Origin: Actinomycetota bacterium
Lineage (GTDB): Bacteria; Actinomycetota; Actinomycetes; Mycobacteriales; HKI-0501
Direction of reading: 5' to 3'
NCBI GenBank assembly: GCA_030840805.1
Contig: JAVEDU010000064.1
Coordinates: forward strand, 1-64,000
DNA: 64,000 bases
Shown one piece after another: positions 44,490 through 53,150 of this stretch. How positions within the stretch are numbered: position 1 is the first letter of the stretch; each line of letters begins with the position of its first letter. The translations under genes were made by a program, and so were the position numbers. The notes under the pieces are model-generated. The model ran no database searches. It was not told the DNA's origin and saw nothing but the letters and a program-made list of their open reading frames with translations.

Positions 44490-45824
44490 TCACAGCATGG
44501 GCAGGTACCGCTGCCGCTCGTACTCGGTGACCTGGCGGCGGTACTCCGACCACTCGGCCCGCTTGTTCTTCAGGAAGAAGTCGAACACGTGCTCGCCGAG
44601 GGTCTCCGCGACGAGCTCGCTGTTCTCCATCGCGTCGAGGGCCGAGGACAGGTCGTGCGGCAGATCCTCGTAGCCCATCGCGCGGCGCTCGGCGTCGGTG
44701 AGCGACCAGACGTCGTCCTCGGCGCCGGGCGGGAGCTCGTACCCCTCCTGGATGCCCTTCATCCCGGCCGCCAGCAGGACCGCGAAGGCCAGGTACGGGT
44801 TGGCGGCCGAGTCCACCGAGCGGATCTCCACCCGGGCGGAGTTCGCCTTGCCGTACAGCGGGACGCGGACCAGCGCGGACCGGTTCAGGTGCCCCCAGCT
44901 GATCGACGTGGGCGCCTCGCCACCGGCGATCAGACGCTTGTAGGAGTTCACCCACTGGTTGGTCACGGCGGTGTACTCGCGGGCGTGGTGCAGCAGCCCC
45001 GCGATGAAGTGACGGCCGACCTTGGAGAGCTTCATCGGGTCGGCGGGGTCGTGGAAGACGTTGTTCTCGCCCTCGAACAGCGACAGGTGCGTGTGCATCC
45101 CGGACCCGGGCCAGTCCGTGAACGGCTTCGGCATGAACGTCGCCGTCACGTGGTGGCTGAGCGCCACCTCCTTGAGCACGTGCCGGAACGTCATGATGTT
45201 GTCCGCGGTCGTCATCGCGTCCGCGTACCGCAGGTCGATCTCCTGCTGACCGGGGGCGACCTCGTGGTGGCTGAACTCCACCGAGATCCCGATCCGCTCG
45301 AGCGCGAGCACGGCCTGCCGGCGGAAGTCCCGTGCCACCGGGTGCGTGGTGTGGTCGAAGTACCCACCCTGGTCCACCGGCACCGGGGCGTCGCAGCCCC
45401 CGCCGAGCGACTGGAGCAGGTAGAACTCGATCTCGGGGTGCGTGTAGAAGGTGAAGCCCGCCTCGGCGGCCTTCGACAGCGCGCGCCGCAGCACGTGACG
45501 CGGGTCCGCCCAGCTCGGGGAGCCGTCGGGCATCTGGATGTCGCAGAACATCCGGGCGCTCTCGCCCTCGTCGCCGCCCTCGAACGGGAAGACCTGGAAC
45601 GTCGAGGGGTCCGGCATCGCCACCATGTCGGCCTCGTACACCCGGGCGAAGCCCTGGATCGCCGAGCCGTCGAACCCGATGCCCTCCTCGAAGGCGGACT
45701 CGAGCTCGGCCGGGGCCACCGACACCGACTTGAGGGTGCCGAGCACGTCGGTGAACCAGAGGCGGACGAACCGGATGTCCCGCTCCTCCAGCGTGCGCAG
45801 CACGAACTCCTGCTGACGGTCCAC
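44490..45824 (-). CDS. glnA2: glutamine synthetase-like protein GlnA2 (not adenylylatable)
   Basis: 444 aa from the GTG at 45824, with GGAGGGA upstream. It carries the GS signatures FDGSAIQGFARVYEADM, THPEIEFYLLQ, APGQQEIDLRYADAM and KPFTDWPGSGMHTHLSLF. The adenylylation tyrosine of GlnA is replaced: DDVWSLTDAERR has Trp there, so GlnE should not modify it. Family members act on glutamate or on polyamines (gamma-glutamylation); the substrate cannot be decided here. It heads an operon with an amidotransferase, glnE and a membrane protein, behind a GlnR-like site. Confidence 0.92.
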   Translation of the reverse strand: MDRQQEFVLRTLEERDIRFVRLWFTDVLGTLKSVSVAPAELESAFEEGIGFDGSAIQGFARVYEADMVAMPDPSTFQVFPFEGGDEGESARMFCDIQMPDGSPSWADPRHVLRRALSKAAEAGFTFYTHPEIEFYLLQSLGGGCDAPVPVDQGGYFDHTTHPVARDFRRQAVLALERIGISVEFSHHEVAPGQQEIDLRYADAMTTADNIMTFRHVLKEVALSHHVTATFMPKPFTDWPGSGMHTHLSLFEGENNVFHDPADPMKLSKVGRHFIAGLLHHAREYTAVTNQWVNSYKRLIAGGEAPTSISWGHLNRSALVRVPLYGKANSARVEIRSVDSAANPYLAFAVLLAAGMKGIQEGYELPPGAEDDVWSLTDAERRAMGYEDLPHDLSSALDAMENSELVAETLGEHVFDFFLKNKRAEWSEYRRQVTEYERQRYLPML

Positions 45825-45909
45825 CCCGTGCTCCCTCCGTGTCTTCCGCGTACCGCGCATCACGTCTGCCCTGATCCGGGCCTGCGCAGTCTCGACCAGG
45901 ATGGAGTCT

Positions 45910-45936
45910 TACTCGTGGGTGTTTCCGAGTTGTTAC
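45910..45936 (-). promoter_or_regulatory. GlnR-type operator upstream of glnA2
   Basis: On the minus strand GTAAC (45936-45932), six bases, GAAAC (45925-45921): both half-sites perfect. A weak third (GAGTA) follows six bases on. It lies about 100 bp upstream of the glnA2 start. The same two-part pattern stands before glnA. Confidence 0.78.
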
Positions 45937-46047
45937 ACGACCACCGCTGTCACGAGTGGACGCTCCCCTCCAACATACGCGCGAACCGGCAGGCCCCGCC
46001 GTGGCGACGGCCCCGGATACCCTGTGTGTCCCCACCCGAGGAGAAGC

Positions 46048-46476
46048 ATGTCCCCCGCCCGTCTCCGTCCCGTCCGGGCGGCCGCTGCCCTGGCCCTCCT
46101 CGCGCTCCTCGCGACCGGCTGCGCGACCGCCACCGAGGTCACCAACCAGGCCAAGACCGTGGCGAACAGTGCCGAGGTGTGCACGAAGGCGACCGCCGAG
46201 ATCACCGCGTCGGTCGCCGAGATCACCCGGCTGGCGCAGCAGGCGGACATCGGGAACGCGCAGGAGGACCTCGCCACCGAGCTCCGGTCGCTGCACGAGC
46301 GGCTGCAGCCGCTCGCCGCGAAGGCGGCCGACGCGGACGTGAAGTCGTCGCTGGAGACGCTGGACACCGCGGTCGCCGGCTGGGCCGAGGACCCCACGAC
46401 GTTCGTCCGGACCGGTCAGCAGCGGATCGACCGGCTGGTCGGCGGCGTCACGAGCGCCTGCACCCCCGGGAACTGA
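46048..46476 (+). CDS. putative lipoprotein, helical, unknown function
   Basis: 142 aa. A signal peptide ends in the lipobox LLATGC, so the mature protein starts with a lipidated Cys. The rest is alpha-helical (KATAEITASVAEITRLAQQ, ELRSLHERLQPLAAKAADADVKSSLETLDTAVAGW) and carries two further cysteines, one near residue 45 and one close to the C-terminus, which could pair. The ATG has GAGGAG a few bases upstream. No family recognised. It is followed by nadE after 66 bp. Confidence 0.8.
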   Translation: MSPARLRPVRAAAALALLALLATGCATATEVTNQAKTVANSAEVCTKATAEITASVAEITRLAQQADIGNAQEDLATELRSLHERLQPLAAKAADADVKSSLETLDTAVAGWAEDPTTFVRTGQQRIDRLVGGVTSACTPGN

Positions 46477-46542
46477 CCCCGGCCGGCCCGGCGTGGCGCG
46501 GCACACAGGTGCACGCCCGCCGATCTGCGTGAAGATGGGGGC

Positions 46543-48312
46543 ATGCCACAGCTCCGTCTCGCCCTCGCCCAGGTCGACCCCACGGTCGGCGACCTGCCGG
46601 GCAACGTCGAGCTGGTGCTCGACGGCGCCCGCCGTGCCCGTGACGCCGGCGCCGGACTCGTCGCGTTCCCCGAGATGGTCCTGACCGGGTACCCGGTCGA
46701 GGACCTGGTGTTCCGGGAGTCGTTCGTCGCGGCCAGCCGGGCGGCGCTCGACGAGCTCGCGCTCCGGCTGGAGGGTGAGGGCCTCGGCGCCCTCCTCGTG
46801 GTGGTCGGGTACCTGGACGCGGACGGTCCGGTCGCGCCCGGCGTGGACGCGGGATCCGACGGCGGTCCCCGCAACGCGGCGGCCGTGCTCGCCGGCGGCC
46901 AGGTCGTCACCCGCTACTTCAAGCACCACCTGCCGAACTACGGCGTGTTCGACGAGGACCGGTACTTCGAGTCCGGCGACACCCTGCCGATCGTGCGGGT
47001 ACGGCGCGGCGAGGAGGACCCGTTCGACCTGGCGGTGGTCATCTGTGAGGACATGTGGGCGTCGGGCGGTCCGGTGACGGCCGCCGGCGAGGCCGGGGTC
47101 GGCCTCGTCCTCGCGATCAACGGCTCCCCGTACGAGCTGGCCAAGACCGACACCCGGCTGGACCTCTGCCGACGCCGGGCCGCCGAGGCGGGCGCCCCGC
47201 TCGCGTACGTGAACATGGCCGGCGGGCAGGACGAGCTGGTGTTCGAGGGCGACTCGATGGTCGTGGCCGCCGGGGGCGAGGTGCTGGCGCGCGCCGGGCA
47301 GTTCGCCGAGGAGCTGCTCGTCGTCGACCTCGACCTCCCCGCCGCGGCCGGGGACATCGCCGGCGAGCTCGCCGGGATGACCGTCGAGCGCGTGACGCTG
47401 GACCTGCCGGCGGTCGAGACGGCGGCGGACGCCCCGGCTCCGCGGCTCGCGGACCGCCTCCCCGACGAGGCGTCGGTGTGGGCCGCGCTGGTGGCCGGTA
47501 CCCGGGACTACGTCCGCAAGAACGGGTTCCGGTCCGTGGTGCTGGGCCTGTCCGGCGGCATCGACTCCACCGTGGTCGCGACGATCGCCGCCGACGCGAT
47601 CGGCGCCGAGAACGTCGTCGGCGTGTCGATGCCGAGCGACTACTCCAGCGAGCACTCGCGCTCGGACGCCGCGGAGCTGGCCGAGCGGCTGGGCCTGGAC
47701 TACCGCACCGTGCCGATCGCCCCGATGGTCACCTCCTTCTTGGCGAACCTGCACCTCACCGGGCTCGCGGAGGAGAACCTGCAGGCCCGCGTGCGCGGGG
47801 TGATCCTGATGGGACTGTCCAACCAGGAGGGTCATCTCGTCCTGACCACCGGCAACAAGAGCGAGCTCGCGGTCGGCTACTCGACGCTGTACGGCGACTC
47901 GGTCGGCGGCTGGAACCCGGTCAAGGACGTCTTCAAGACGATGGTCTGGCGGCTCGCCGAGTGGCGGAACGCCGACGCGGAGGCCCGCGGCGAGACCCCG
48001 CCGATCCCGAAGAACACCATCACCAAGCCACCGTCGGCCGAGCTCCGGCCGGGACAGCTCGACAGCGACTCGCTGCCGGACTACGCGGAGCTGGACGCGA
48101 TCCTCGGTGGGTACGTCGACAGTGACCTCGGCCGCGCCGACCTGCTCGCCGCCGGCCACGACGAGACGACCGTCGACCGGGTGGTGCGGATGGTGGACCT
48201 CGCCGAGTACAAGCGGCGGCAGTCCGCGCCCGGGCCGAAGATCAGCCTCAAGGCGTTCGGGCGGGACCGCCGGCTGCCGATCACGAACCGCTGGCGCGAG
48301 CACCGCGTCTGA
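46543..48312 (+). CDS. nadE: glutamine-dependent NAD synthetase
   Basis: 589 aa. It amidates nicotinate adenine dinucleotide to NAD with glutamine. The N-terminal nitrilase-fold glutaminase has the triad Glu44 (AFPEMVLTGYP), Lys in FKHHLPNYGVFDE and Cys in VVICEDMWASG. The synthetase domain has the P-loop LGLSGGIDSTVVAT, LTTGNKSELAVGY and the C-terminal KRRQSAPGPKI. Together with nadA at 6106 it covers the first and last parts of de novo NAD synthesis. The next 222 bp are gene-free. Confidence 0.96.
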   Translation: MPQLRLALAQVDPTVGDLPGNVELVLDGARRARDAGAGLVAFPEMVLTGYPVEDLVFRESFVAASRAALDELALRLEGEGLGALLVVVGYLDADGPVAPGVDAGSDGGPRNAAAVLAGGQVVTRYFKHHLPNYGVFDEDRYFESGDTLPIVRVRRGEEDPFDLAVVICEDMWASGGPVTAAGEAGVGLVLAINGSPYELAKTDTRLDLCRRRAAEAGAPLAYVNMAGGQDELVFEGDSMVVAAGGEVLARAGQFAEELLVVDLDLPAAAGDIAGELAGMTVERVTLDLPAVETAADAPAPRLADRLPDEASVWAALVAGTRDYVRKNGFRSVVLGLSGGIDSTVVATIAADAIGAENVVGVSMPSDYSSEHSRSDAAELAERLGLDYRTVPIAPMVTSFLANLHLTGLAEENLQARVRGVILMGLSNQEGHLVLTTGNKSELAVGYSTLYGDSVGGWNPVKDVFKTMVWRLAEWRNADAEARGETPPIPKNTITKPPSAELRPGQLDSDSLPDYAELDAILGGYVDSDLGRADLLAAGHDETTVDRVVRMVDLAEYKRRQSAPGPKISLKAFGRDRRLPITNRWREHRV

Positions 48313-48534
48313 GGCCAGGGGACGGCCACAGTGGAACTCCTCCCACCGGCCGATCGCGGCCGCGCGGGCGCGGAGCAGGCCGCCGCGAACCCGAGGAGCC
48401 GCTCACCGATGCCCCGTGGTCGCCGCCCCACGGTCCGCCCTGTGACCCACCTCTCACTGCGGTGCCCAGGCCGTCGTGTCAGGCTGTGTCGTACCCGGGG
48501 ACGCCGCACGGCGCCTCGAGGAGAGGAGAGCGCG

Positions 48535-49380
48535 ATGTCCGACACCGCCGCACCCGAGCCCGGCCTCTACGGAGGCGTCGCGAGCCGTCGGGTCCGCACC
48601 CGAGACCTCTTCGCCGCCAAGGAGCGCGGCGAGCGCTGGCCCATGCTGACGAGCTACGACCAGTACACCGCCGAGCTGTTCGACGCCGCGGGCATTCCCG
48701 TCCTGCTGGTCGGCGACTCGGCCTCCAACAACGTGCTCGGCAACGAGACCACGCTTCCGGTCACGGTGGACGAGCTGCTGCCGCTGGTCCGCGCGGTCGT
48801 CCGCGGCACCAGCCGCGCGCTGGTCGTCGCGGACCTCCCGTTCGGCTCGTTCGAGGCCTCCCCGGAGCGCGCCCTCGACACGGCGGTGCGGTTCATGAAG
48901 GAGGGCGGCGCCCACGCCGTGAAGCTGGAGGGCGGCAAGCGGGTGGCGCCCCAGGTGGAGGCGCTGACGGGCGCCGGCATCCCGGTGATGGGGCACATCG
49001 GCTTCACCCCGCAGCACGAGCACGTGTTCGGCGGGTACCGCGTCCAGGGCCGCGGGACCGACGGCGACCGGCTGGTCTCCGACGCGATCGCCCTCGCCGA
49101 GGCCGGCGCGTTCGCCATCGTGCTGGAGATGGTGCCGGCCGAGGTCGCCAAGCGGATCACCGCCGAGCTGCGCATCCCCACGGTGGGAATCGGTGCCGGG
49201 CCGGACTGCGACGCCCAGGTGCTCGTCTGGCAGGACATGGCGGGGCTGCGCGGCGGCCGGATGCCGAAGTTCGTGAAGCAGTACGCGGACCTGCGCTCGG
49301 TGTTGACCGAGGCCGTGGGCGAGTTCGCCACCGAGGTGCGCGAGGGCAGCTTCCCCTCTCCCGACCAGTCGTACTCCTGA
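48535..49380 (+). CDS. panB: 3-methyl-2-oxobutanoate hydroxymethyltransferase
   Basis: 281 aa. The first enzyme of pantothenate synthesis; it transfers a one-carbon unit from methylene-tetrahydrofolate to 2-oxoisovalerate. Family blocks: [76 protein letters not shown] and the C-terminal [31 protein letters not shown] lies before the ATG. It keeps the Rv2225 position. panC and panD are not in the window. Confidence 0.95.
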   Translation: MSDTAAPEPGLYGGVASRRVRTRDLFAAKERGERWPMLTSYDQYTAELFDAAGIPVLLVGDSASNNVLGNETTLPVTVDELLPLVRAVVRGTSRALVVADLPFGSFEASPERALDTAVRFMKEGGAHAVKLEGGKRVAPQVEALTGAGIPVMGHIGFTPQHEHVFGGYRVQGRGTDGDRLVSDAIALAEAGAFAIVLEMVPAEVAKRITAELRIPTVGIGAGPDCDAQVLVWQDMAGLRGGRMPKFVKQYADLRSVLTEAVGEFATEVREGSFPSPDQSYS

Positions 49381-49509
49381 CGGTTCTCCACCGGCAGGGA
49401 CCGGGTCCGGGCGTCGTCCACAGATTCCGGCCGGCCCCGTTGCGGGACACCCTGCGGACCTAACCTCGACGGCGGGACGTGCACCGCGCCCGTCCCGCCG
49501 ATCACGGGG

Positions 49510-49785
49510 ATGGTCCGGATGGTCACTGTCGATCCCGCCGCGCTGGACGAGCTGTCGCGGCGGCTCGTGGGGGTTCGCCTCCAGCTGCTCGGGGCGCGGC
49601 GGTCGATGTCGGGCCCCGGTCTGTTCGCCCAGCCGGTCGACCAGGCCGCCGACGACCTGGCCAACCGCTGCCAGCGCGGACTGATCGACGTCGCCGCCGA
49701 GGTGCAGTTCGTCGCCCTCGGCCTCGCCAACGCCGCCGACGTGTGGCGCCGCACCGAGTCCGCGGTCGGGGGTGCCTGCCGATGA
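49510..49785 (+). CDS. WXG100/EspC-like small helical protein
   Basis: 91 aa, all helical, beginning VTVDPAALDELSRRLVGVRLQLLGARRSM and ending in a second helix (VQFVALGLANAADVWRRTES). The size and two-helix pattern resemble ESX-secretion-associated proteins, although the central turn is SGPGLF and not WxG. The gene overlaps the next by four bases (ATGA), as ESX-type pairs do. An ATG at 49519 is an alternative start. No secretion apparatus genes are in the window. Confidence 0.66.
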   Translation: MVRMVTVDPAALDELSRRLVGVRLQLLGARRSMSGPGLFAQPVDQAADDLANRCQRGLIDVAAEVQFVALGLANAADVWRRTESAVGGACR

Positions 49786-50933
49786 GCGACCCCGTGTCGG
49801 CCGTCCTGGCATCGCTGCCGGACTACGGCGAGCTGCTCGGGCTCGCCGCGGTGGACCCGTACGGCCTCGACGGCCCCCGGTACTACGCCGGGCTCGGATT
49901 CGCCCCGGTGCCCGGCAACCCGCACGGCCTGCTCCGGCTCCAGGACGGGGCGGACGAGCTGGCCGACGACGCGGCCCGCGCGGCGGGCGCGCTGGACTCT
50001 GTGCGGGACGTGCCGTGGGAGGGGTCGGACGCCGCCGCGTTCCGGTCCCGGGTCGCCGCCCTCCCCCCGACGCTCCTGCGGTATGCGACGGTGCTGCGGC
50101 AGTTCTCGGTGCTGGTCGACGACGCCCACACCGAGCTGCGGACCGGGAAGTACCGGGCTGAGGACCTCGACCGGGAGGCGCTCGCGGTAAAGCGGGCGCT
50201 GGTGTCGGGCGGACTGCTGGACCTCCCCGGTGAGGTGGTCCGGCTCGGACGTCTGATGGCTGCGGGCGTGGACCTGTTCCGGGAGACGCGGGGGCGGCTG
50301 ACCGGGCTCGGGCTGGAGATGGAGGCACTGACCCGGCAGCTGCCGCACGCGCCGGAGACGGGGGCCGCGCGCTGGGTGGACAGGGCCGCCGACGCCACCG
50401 GCTATCTGGACCGGCAGTTCGGCGACCCGCTGGCGAACGAGGTCGTGGACGCCCACCCCGCCGAGGCGCACCTGGTGGCCGGGCTGCTCGGGGACCTCGC
50501 CGGGGTGGTCGCCGCGGTGCCGGACCCGGCGACCTACGGCGCCGCGGTGGTCGTGGGCGCCGCCGGTTTTGCCATCGACCAGCGGCTCTACCGGACCGGG
50601 GCGGTGGACGTCCACGGCGAGCCGATCGTCACGCGGGCGGAGTACGTGGCCGGTGCGGCGACCGCGGTGCCGCTGCCGGCCGTCGGCAGCGCGGTCCGGG
50701 GTCCGGTGCGAGGCCTCGCTCGAAGCGCCGAGGGGCTGCGGCGCACGGACCAGGTGCTCGCGGGCGGCCGGCCGGAGACGCCCCTGCAGCGCATGTCCGC
50801 CGCGGCCACCGCGACCGGCCGCCCGATCGTGCCGGCCGTCGCGGACTACCTGGACGACAAGGGCGTCGGCTCGGGTGCGCCCGTGCGGCCGGACGTTCGG
50901 GTCCGCCGGGCGCGGCCGCCGTGTCCCCGCTAG
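49782..50933 (+). CDS. WXG-domain protein, possible secreted effector
   Basis: 383 aa. Residues about 55-130 carry a WxG-type hairpin (VPWEGSDAAAFRSRVAAL followed by LLRYATVLRQFSVLVDD). A long helical region follows to about residue 210. Then a hydrophobic alanine/glycine segment (LVAGLLGDLAGVVAAVP, AAVVVGAAGFAID) and a C-terminal part with no known toxin motif complete the protein. It is translationally coupled to the 91-aa partner. The architecture is like ESX substrates or LXG-type effectors, but nothing shows toxicity. It ends in a four-base convergent overlap with the BtuF-like gene. Confidence 0.65.
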   Translation: MSDPVSAVLASLPDYGELLGLAAVDPYGLDGPRYYAGLGFAPVPGNPHGLLRLQDGADELADDAARAAGALDSVRDVPWEGSDAAAFRSRVAALPPTLLRYATVLRQFSVLVDDAHTELRTGKYRAEDLDREALAVKRALVSGGLLDLPGEVVRLGRLMAAGVDLFRETRGRLTGLGLEMEALTRQLPHAPETGAARWVDRAADATGYLDRQFGDPLANEVVDAHPAEAHLVAGLLGDLAGVVAAVPDPATYGAAVVVGAAGFAIDQRLYRTGAVDVHGEPIVTRAEYVAGAATAVPLPAVGSAVRGPVRGLARSAEGLRRTDQVLAGGRPETPLQRMSAAATATGRPIVPAVADYLDDKGVGSGAPVRPDVRVRRARPPCPR

Positions 50934-51700
50934 CCGTGGATCTGGCGCTCCAGCGCGTCCCGCGCCTCGACCAGCGACGGGCCGTACCAGGTGAGGTGCC
51001 GGCCGCTCACCAGCGCGGCGCGCACTCCCGGGAACTCCTCGGGGCCGTCCCCGGCGGTGAAGCGGTACGGCTCGTCGGGCAGCACGACCAGGTCCGGACC
51101 CAGCGCGCGGAGCTCCTCGACGGACAGTCGCGGGTACCGGTCGGCGTGCCCGGCGAGAAGGTTGCCGACGCCCAGGTGGGCCAGCACGTCACCGGCAAAC
51201 GTGTCCCGCCCGAGCGCCATCCACGGCCGCCGCCACACCGGGACGACCGCCCGCACCCGTGGCGGCGCACCGTCGAAGGTGGGCGCCCACGCCTTCCGCG
51301 CCTCGTCCCACCACTGTGGACGCCCGAGGTCGCAGACGGCGAGCATCCGGCCGAGGCTGGTGAAGGCCTGCGCCAGCGTGCGCGGCGCGGTGACCCACAC
51401 CGGGATCCCGGCGGCGCGGAGGGCCGCGACGTCCTCGGCGCGGTTCTCCTCCTCGTTGGCGAGCACGAGGTCGGGTGCCAGCTCCAGCACCGCCGCGACC
51501 GACGGATACTTGCTGCCGCCCACCCGCGGCACGTCGAGATCCGCGGGGTGGGTGCAGTAGTCGGTGGCGCCGACGAGCAGCCCCGGGGCCGTCACCGCGA
51601 CCGCCTCGGTCAGCGACGGCACCAGCGAGACGACCCGCCGCGGCGACCTCGGCGGTGCGCCGAGGTCGCCCAGGTCGTCGTACGCGTCGGGCGCCGGCAC
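50930..51700 (-). CDS. BtuF-like periplasmic-binding-fold protein without signal peptide
   Basis: 256 aa helical-backbone metal-receptor fold, as in the cobalamin-binding protein BtuF: RRVVSLVPSLTEAV, GATDYCTHP, VGGSKYPSVAAVLELAPDLVLANEEENRAEDV and LGVGNLLAGHADRYPRLSVEELRALGPDLVVLPDEPY. There is no signal peptide or lipobox, so the protein should stay in the cytosol, as in a known actinobacterial branch. It may bind a corrinoid or iron chelate. The start GTG is 3 bases after the npdG stop, so the two are cotranscribed. Confidence 0.82.
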   Translation of the reverse strand: MPAPDAYDDLGDLGAPPRSPRRVVSLVPSLTEAVAVTAPGLLVGATDYCTHPADLDVPRVGGSKYPSVAAVLELAPDLVLANEEENRAEDVAALRAAGIPVWVTAPRTLAQAFTSLGRMLAVCDLGRPQWWDEARKAWAPTFDGAPPRVRAVVPVWRRPWMALGRDTFAGDVLAHLGVGNLLAGHADRYPRLSVEELRALGPDLVVLPDEPYRFTAGDGPEEFPGVRAALVSGRHLTWYGPSLVEARDALERQIHG

Positions 51701-51702
51701 GG

Positions 51703-52404
51703 TCAGACGTCGGTGACGCGGATACCGGCGTGTGCCTTGTAACGGCGGTTCACCGAGATGAGGTTCGCGGTGAACGCCTCGACCTGGCGTGCGTTGCGCA
51801 GCCGGCCGGCGTAGATGCCGCGGACGCCGCTGATCCGGCCGGCCAGGGCCTGGACGACGTCGGTGGCCTCACGGTCGTCGCCGAGCACCAGCACGTCGGT
51901 GTCGATCGAGTCCACCTCCGGGTCCGCGAGGAGCACCGCGGAGACGTGGTGGAAGGAGGCCGTCACGCGGGAGTCCGGCAGCAGGGCGGCGGCCTGCTGG
52001 GCGGCGCTGCCCTCCGGTACCTCCAGGGCGTACGCGCCCTGCTTGTCGAAGCCGAGCGGGTTCACGCAGTCGACGACGATCTTGCCGACGAGGGCGTCGC
52101 GCAGGGACTCCAGCGTCTTGCCGTGGCCGTCCCACGGCACCGCGACGATGACGACGTCGGCCTCGGCCGCGACCTCCTCGTTGGCGGCGCCCCGGACCGA
52201 CGTGCCGTCGGGCAGCTGGGCGGTGAGCTCGTCGGCGACGCCGGCGGCGCGGGCGGCGTCCCGGGAGCCGAGGAGCACCTGCTGGCCCGCGAGCGCGAAC
52301 CGGTACGCGAGTCCCTTGCCCTGCGCGCCGGTGCCGCCGAGCACGCCGACCACCAGCTCTCCGACCTCGGCAGGTGCCGGTGCGCTCGATGCCTGCTCGA
52401 CCAT
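51703..52404 (-). CDS. npdG: NADPH:F420 oxidoreductase (F420-dependent NADP reductase)
   Basis: 233 aa from the ATG at 52404, with GGAGG 7 bases upstream. It moves hydride between NADP(H) and coenzyme F420. The Rossmann motif VGVLGGTGAQGKGLAYRFALAG, then VLLGSRD (NADPH arginine), ADVVIVAVPWDGH and DCVNPLGFDKQG are family blocks, as are SFHHVSA and LRNARQVEAFT. It would supply or drain reduced F420 for the PPOX and LLM enzymes at 26-29 kb. Confidence 0.93.
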   Translation of the reverse strand: MVEQASSAPAPAEVGELVVGVLGGTGAQGKGLAYRFALAGQQVLLGSRDAARAAGVADELTAQLPDGTSVRGAANEEVAAEADVVIVAVPWDGHGKTLESLRDALVGKIVVDCVNPLGFDKQGAYALEVPEGSAAQQAAALLPDSRVTASFHHVSAVLLADPEVDSIDTDVLVLGDDREATDVVQALAGRISGVRGIYAGRLRNARQVEAFTANLISVNRRYKAHAGIRVTDV

Positions 52405-52499
52405 GCGGGTGCCTCCAGTTGCTCGCCAGACCTCAGATGTCTGCATCCTGTCACCGGGCCGGACCAGCGATTCAGCCGGGACGGGCGCCGCCCTCCACG

Positions 52500-52505
52500 T
52501 ACCCT
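52500..52505 (+). promoter_or_regulatory. -10 box TACCCT, leaderless promoter
   Basis: TAnnnT hexamer ending 6 bases before the GTG at 52512. Confidence 0.55.
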
Positions 52506-52511
52506 GCCGGG

Positions 52512-53108
52512 GTGGATGCACGCCAGGCCCTGCTCATGCGCAAGATGCTGTCCGGAACCCAGGGACTCGACCGGGCCGCGGACCTCGCCGGCGCGCTCGC
52601 GTCGGGCAGGCACAGCGCCGGGGGCCTGCTGCTCGTCGGGACACCCGACGACGAACCGTGGCATTTCGGCGCGCATCTCGACGACGAGGCGCGCTGGACC
52701 GGCGTTCCCACCCTCGCCCCGACCTGGGTGCGGTGGAACCCGCCGCCGAACGCTCCCCCGCACCTCGCCGTGGGCCTCGACCGTCTCACCGCGGCGGGTC
52801 GCGGCGAGACGCTCCTTGTGGCGACCCCCAGCGGTGCCATCGATCCGCTGCTGGAACGGGTGAGCGACGCCCGCAAGCACGGCGCGCTGATCCTCGCCGT
52901 CGAGGGCGCGCCCACCGAGCTGCAGTCGCTGGCGCACGAGGCGATCGCCGTCGGGGACGGGACCGGGATGGGGTACGACCTCACCACGCACCTCGTCAGC
53001 GTCGCCGCCGGCGAGTCGGTCAGCGGCCGGAGCCACGCGGCGCGGCGGCGCCTCCGGGACCGGCTGGCCCGCATGCTCGAGCGACTGTCCGGGCCGGACG
53101 ACGCCTGA
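52512..53108 (+). CDS. conserved hypothetical, SIS-like segment
   Basis: 198 aa, soluble. The central part (LLVATPSGAIDPLLERVSDARKHGALILAVEGAP) resembles one strand-helix unit of sugar-isomerase (SIS) folds, where a Ser-rich loop binds phosphosugar. The full SIS repeat is not visible. The head has PWHFGAHLDDEARWTGVPTLAPTWVRWNPPPNAPPHL, without match to a family I know. The basic C-terminus is AARRRLRDRLARMLERL. Leaderless-type promoter. A hairpin terminator follows at once. Confidence 0.7.
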   Translation: MDARQALLMRKMLSGTQGLDRAADLAGALASGRHSAGGLLLVGTPDDEPWHFGAHLDDEARWTGVPTLAPTWVRWNPPPNAPPHLAVGLDRLTAAGRGETLLVATPSGAIDPLLERVSDARKHGALILAVEGAPTELQSLAHEAIAVGDGTGMGYDLTTHLVSVAAGESVSGRSHAARRRLRDRLARMLERLSGPDDA

Positions 53109-53138
53109 CCGGTGGGACGGCGTGGGCCGTCCCGCCGG
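53109..53138. terminator. bidirectional hairpin
   Basis: GGGACGGC / GCCGTCCC with a four-base loop, extended by CCGG/CCGG outside a one-base bulge on each side. It lies between the 198-aa gene and the convergent lysine/alanine-rich gene. Confidence 0.75.
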
Positions 53139-53150
53139 ACCACCCGAGGC

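Noticed and set aside
44479-48303. A 1274-codon minus-strand open frame over nadE and glnA2.
   Set aside because: Both nadE (plus) and glnA2 (minus, other frame) are complete known genes. The long frame is low-complexity shadow.
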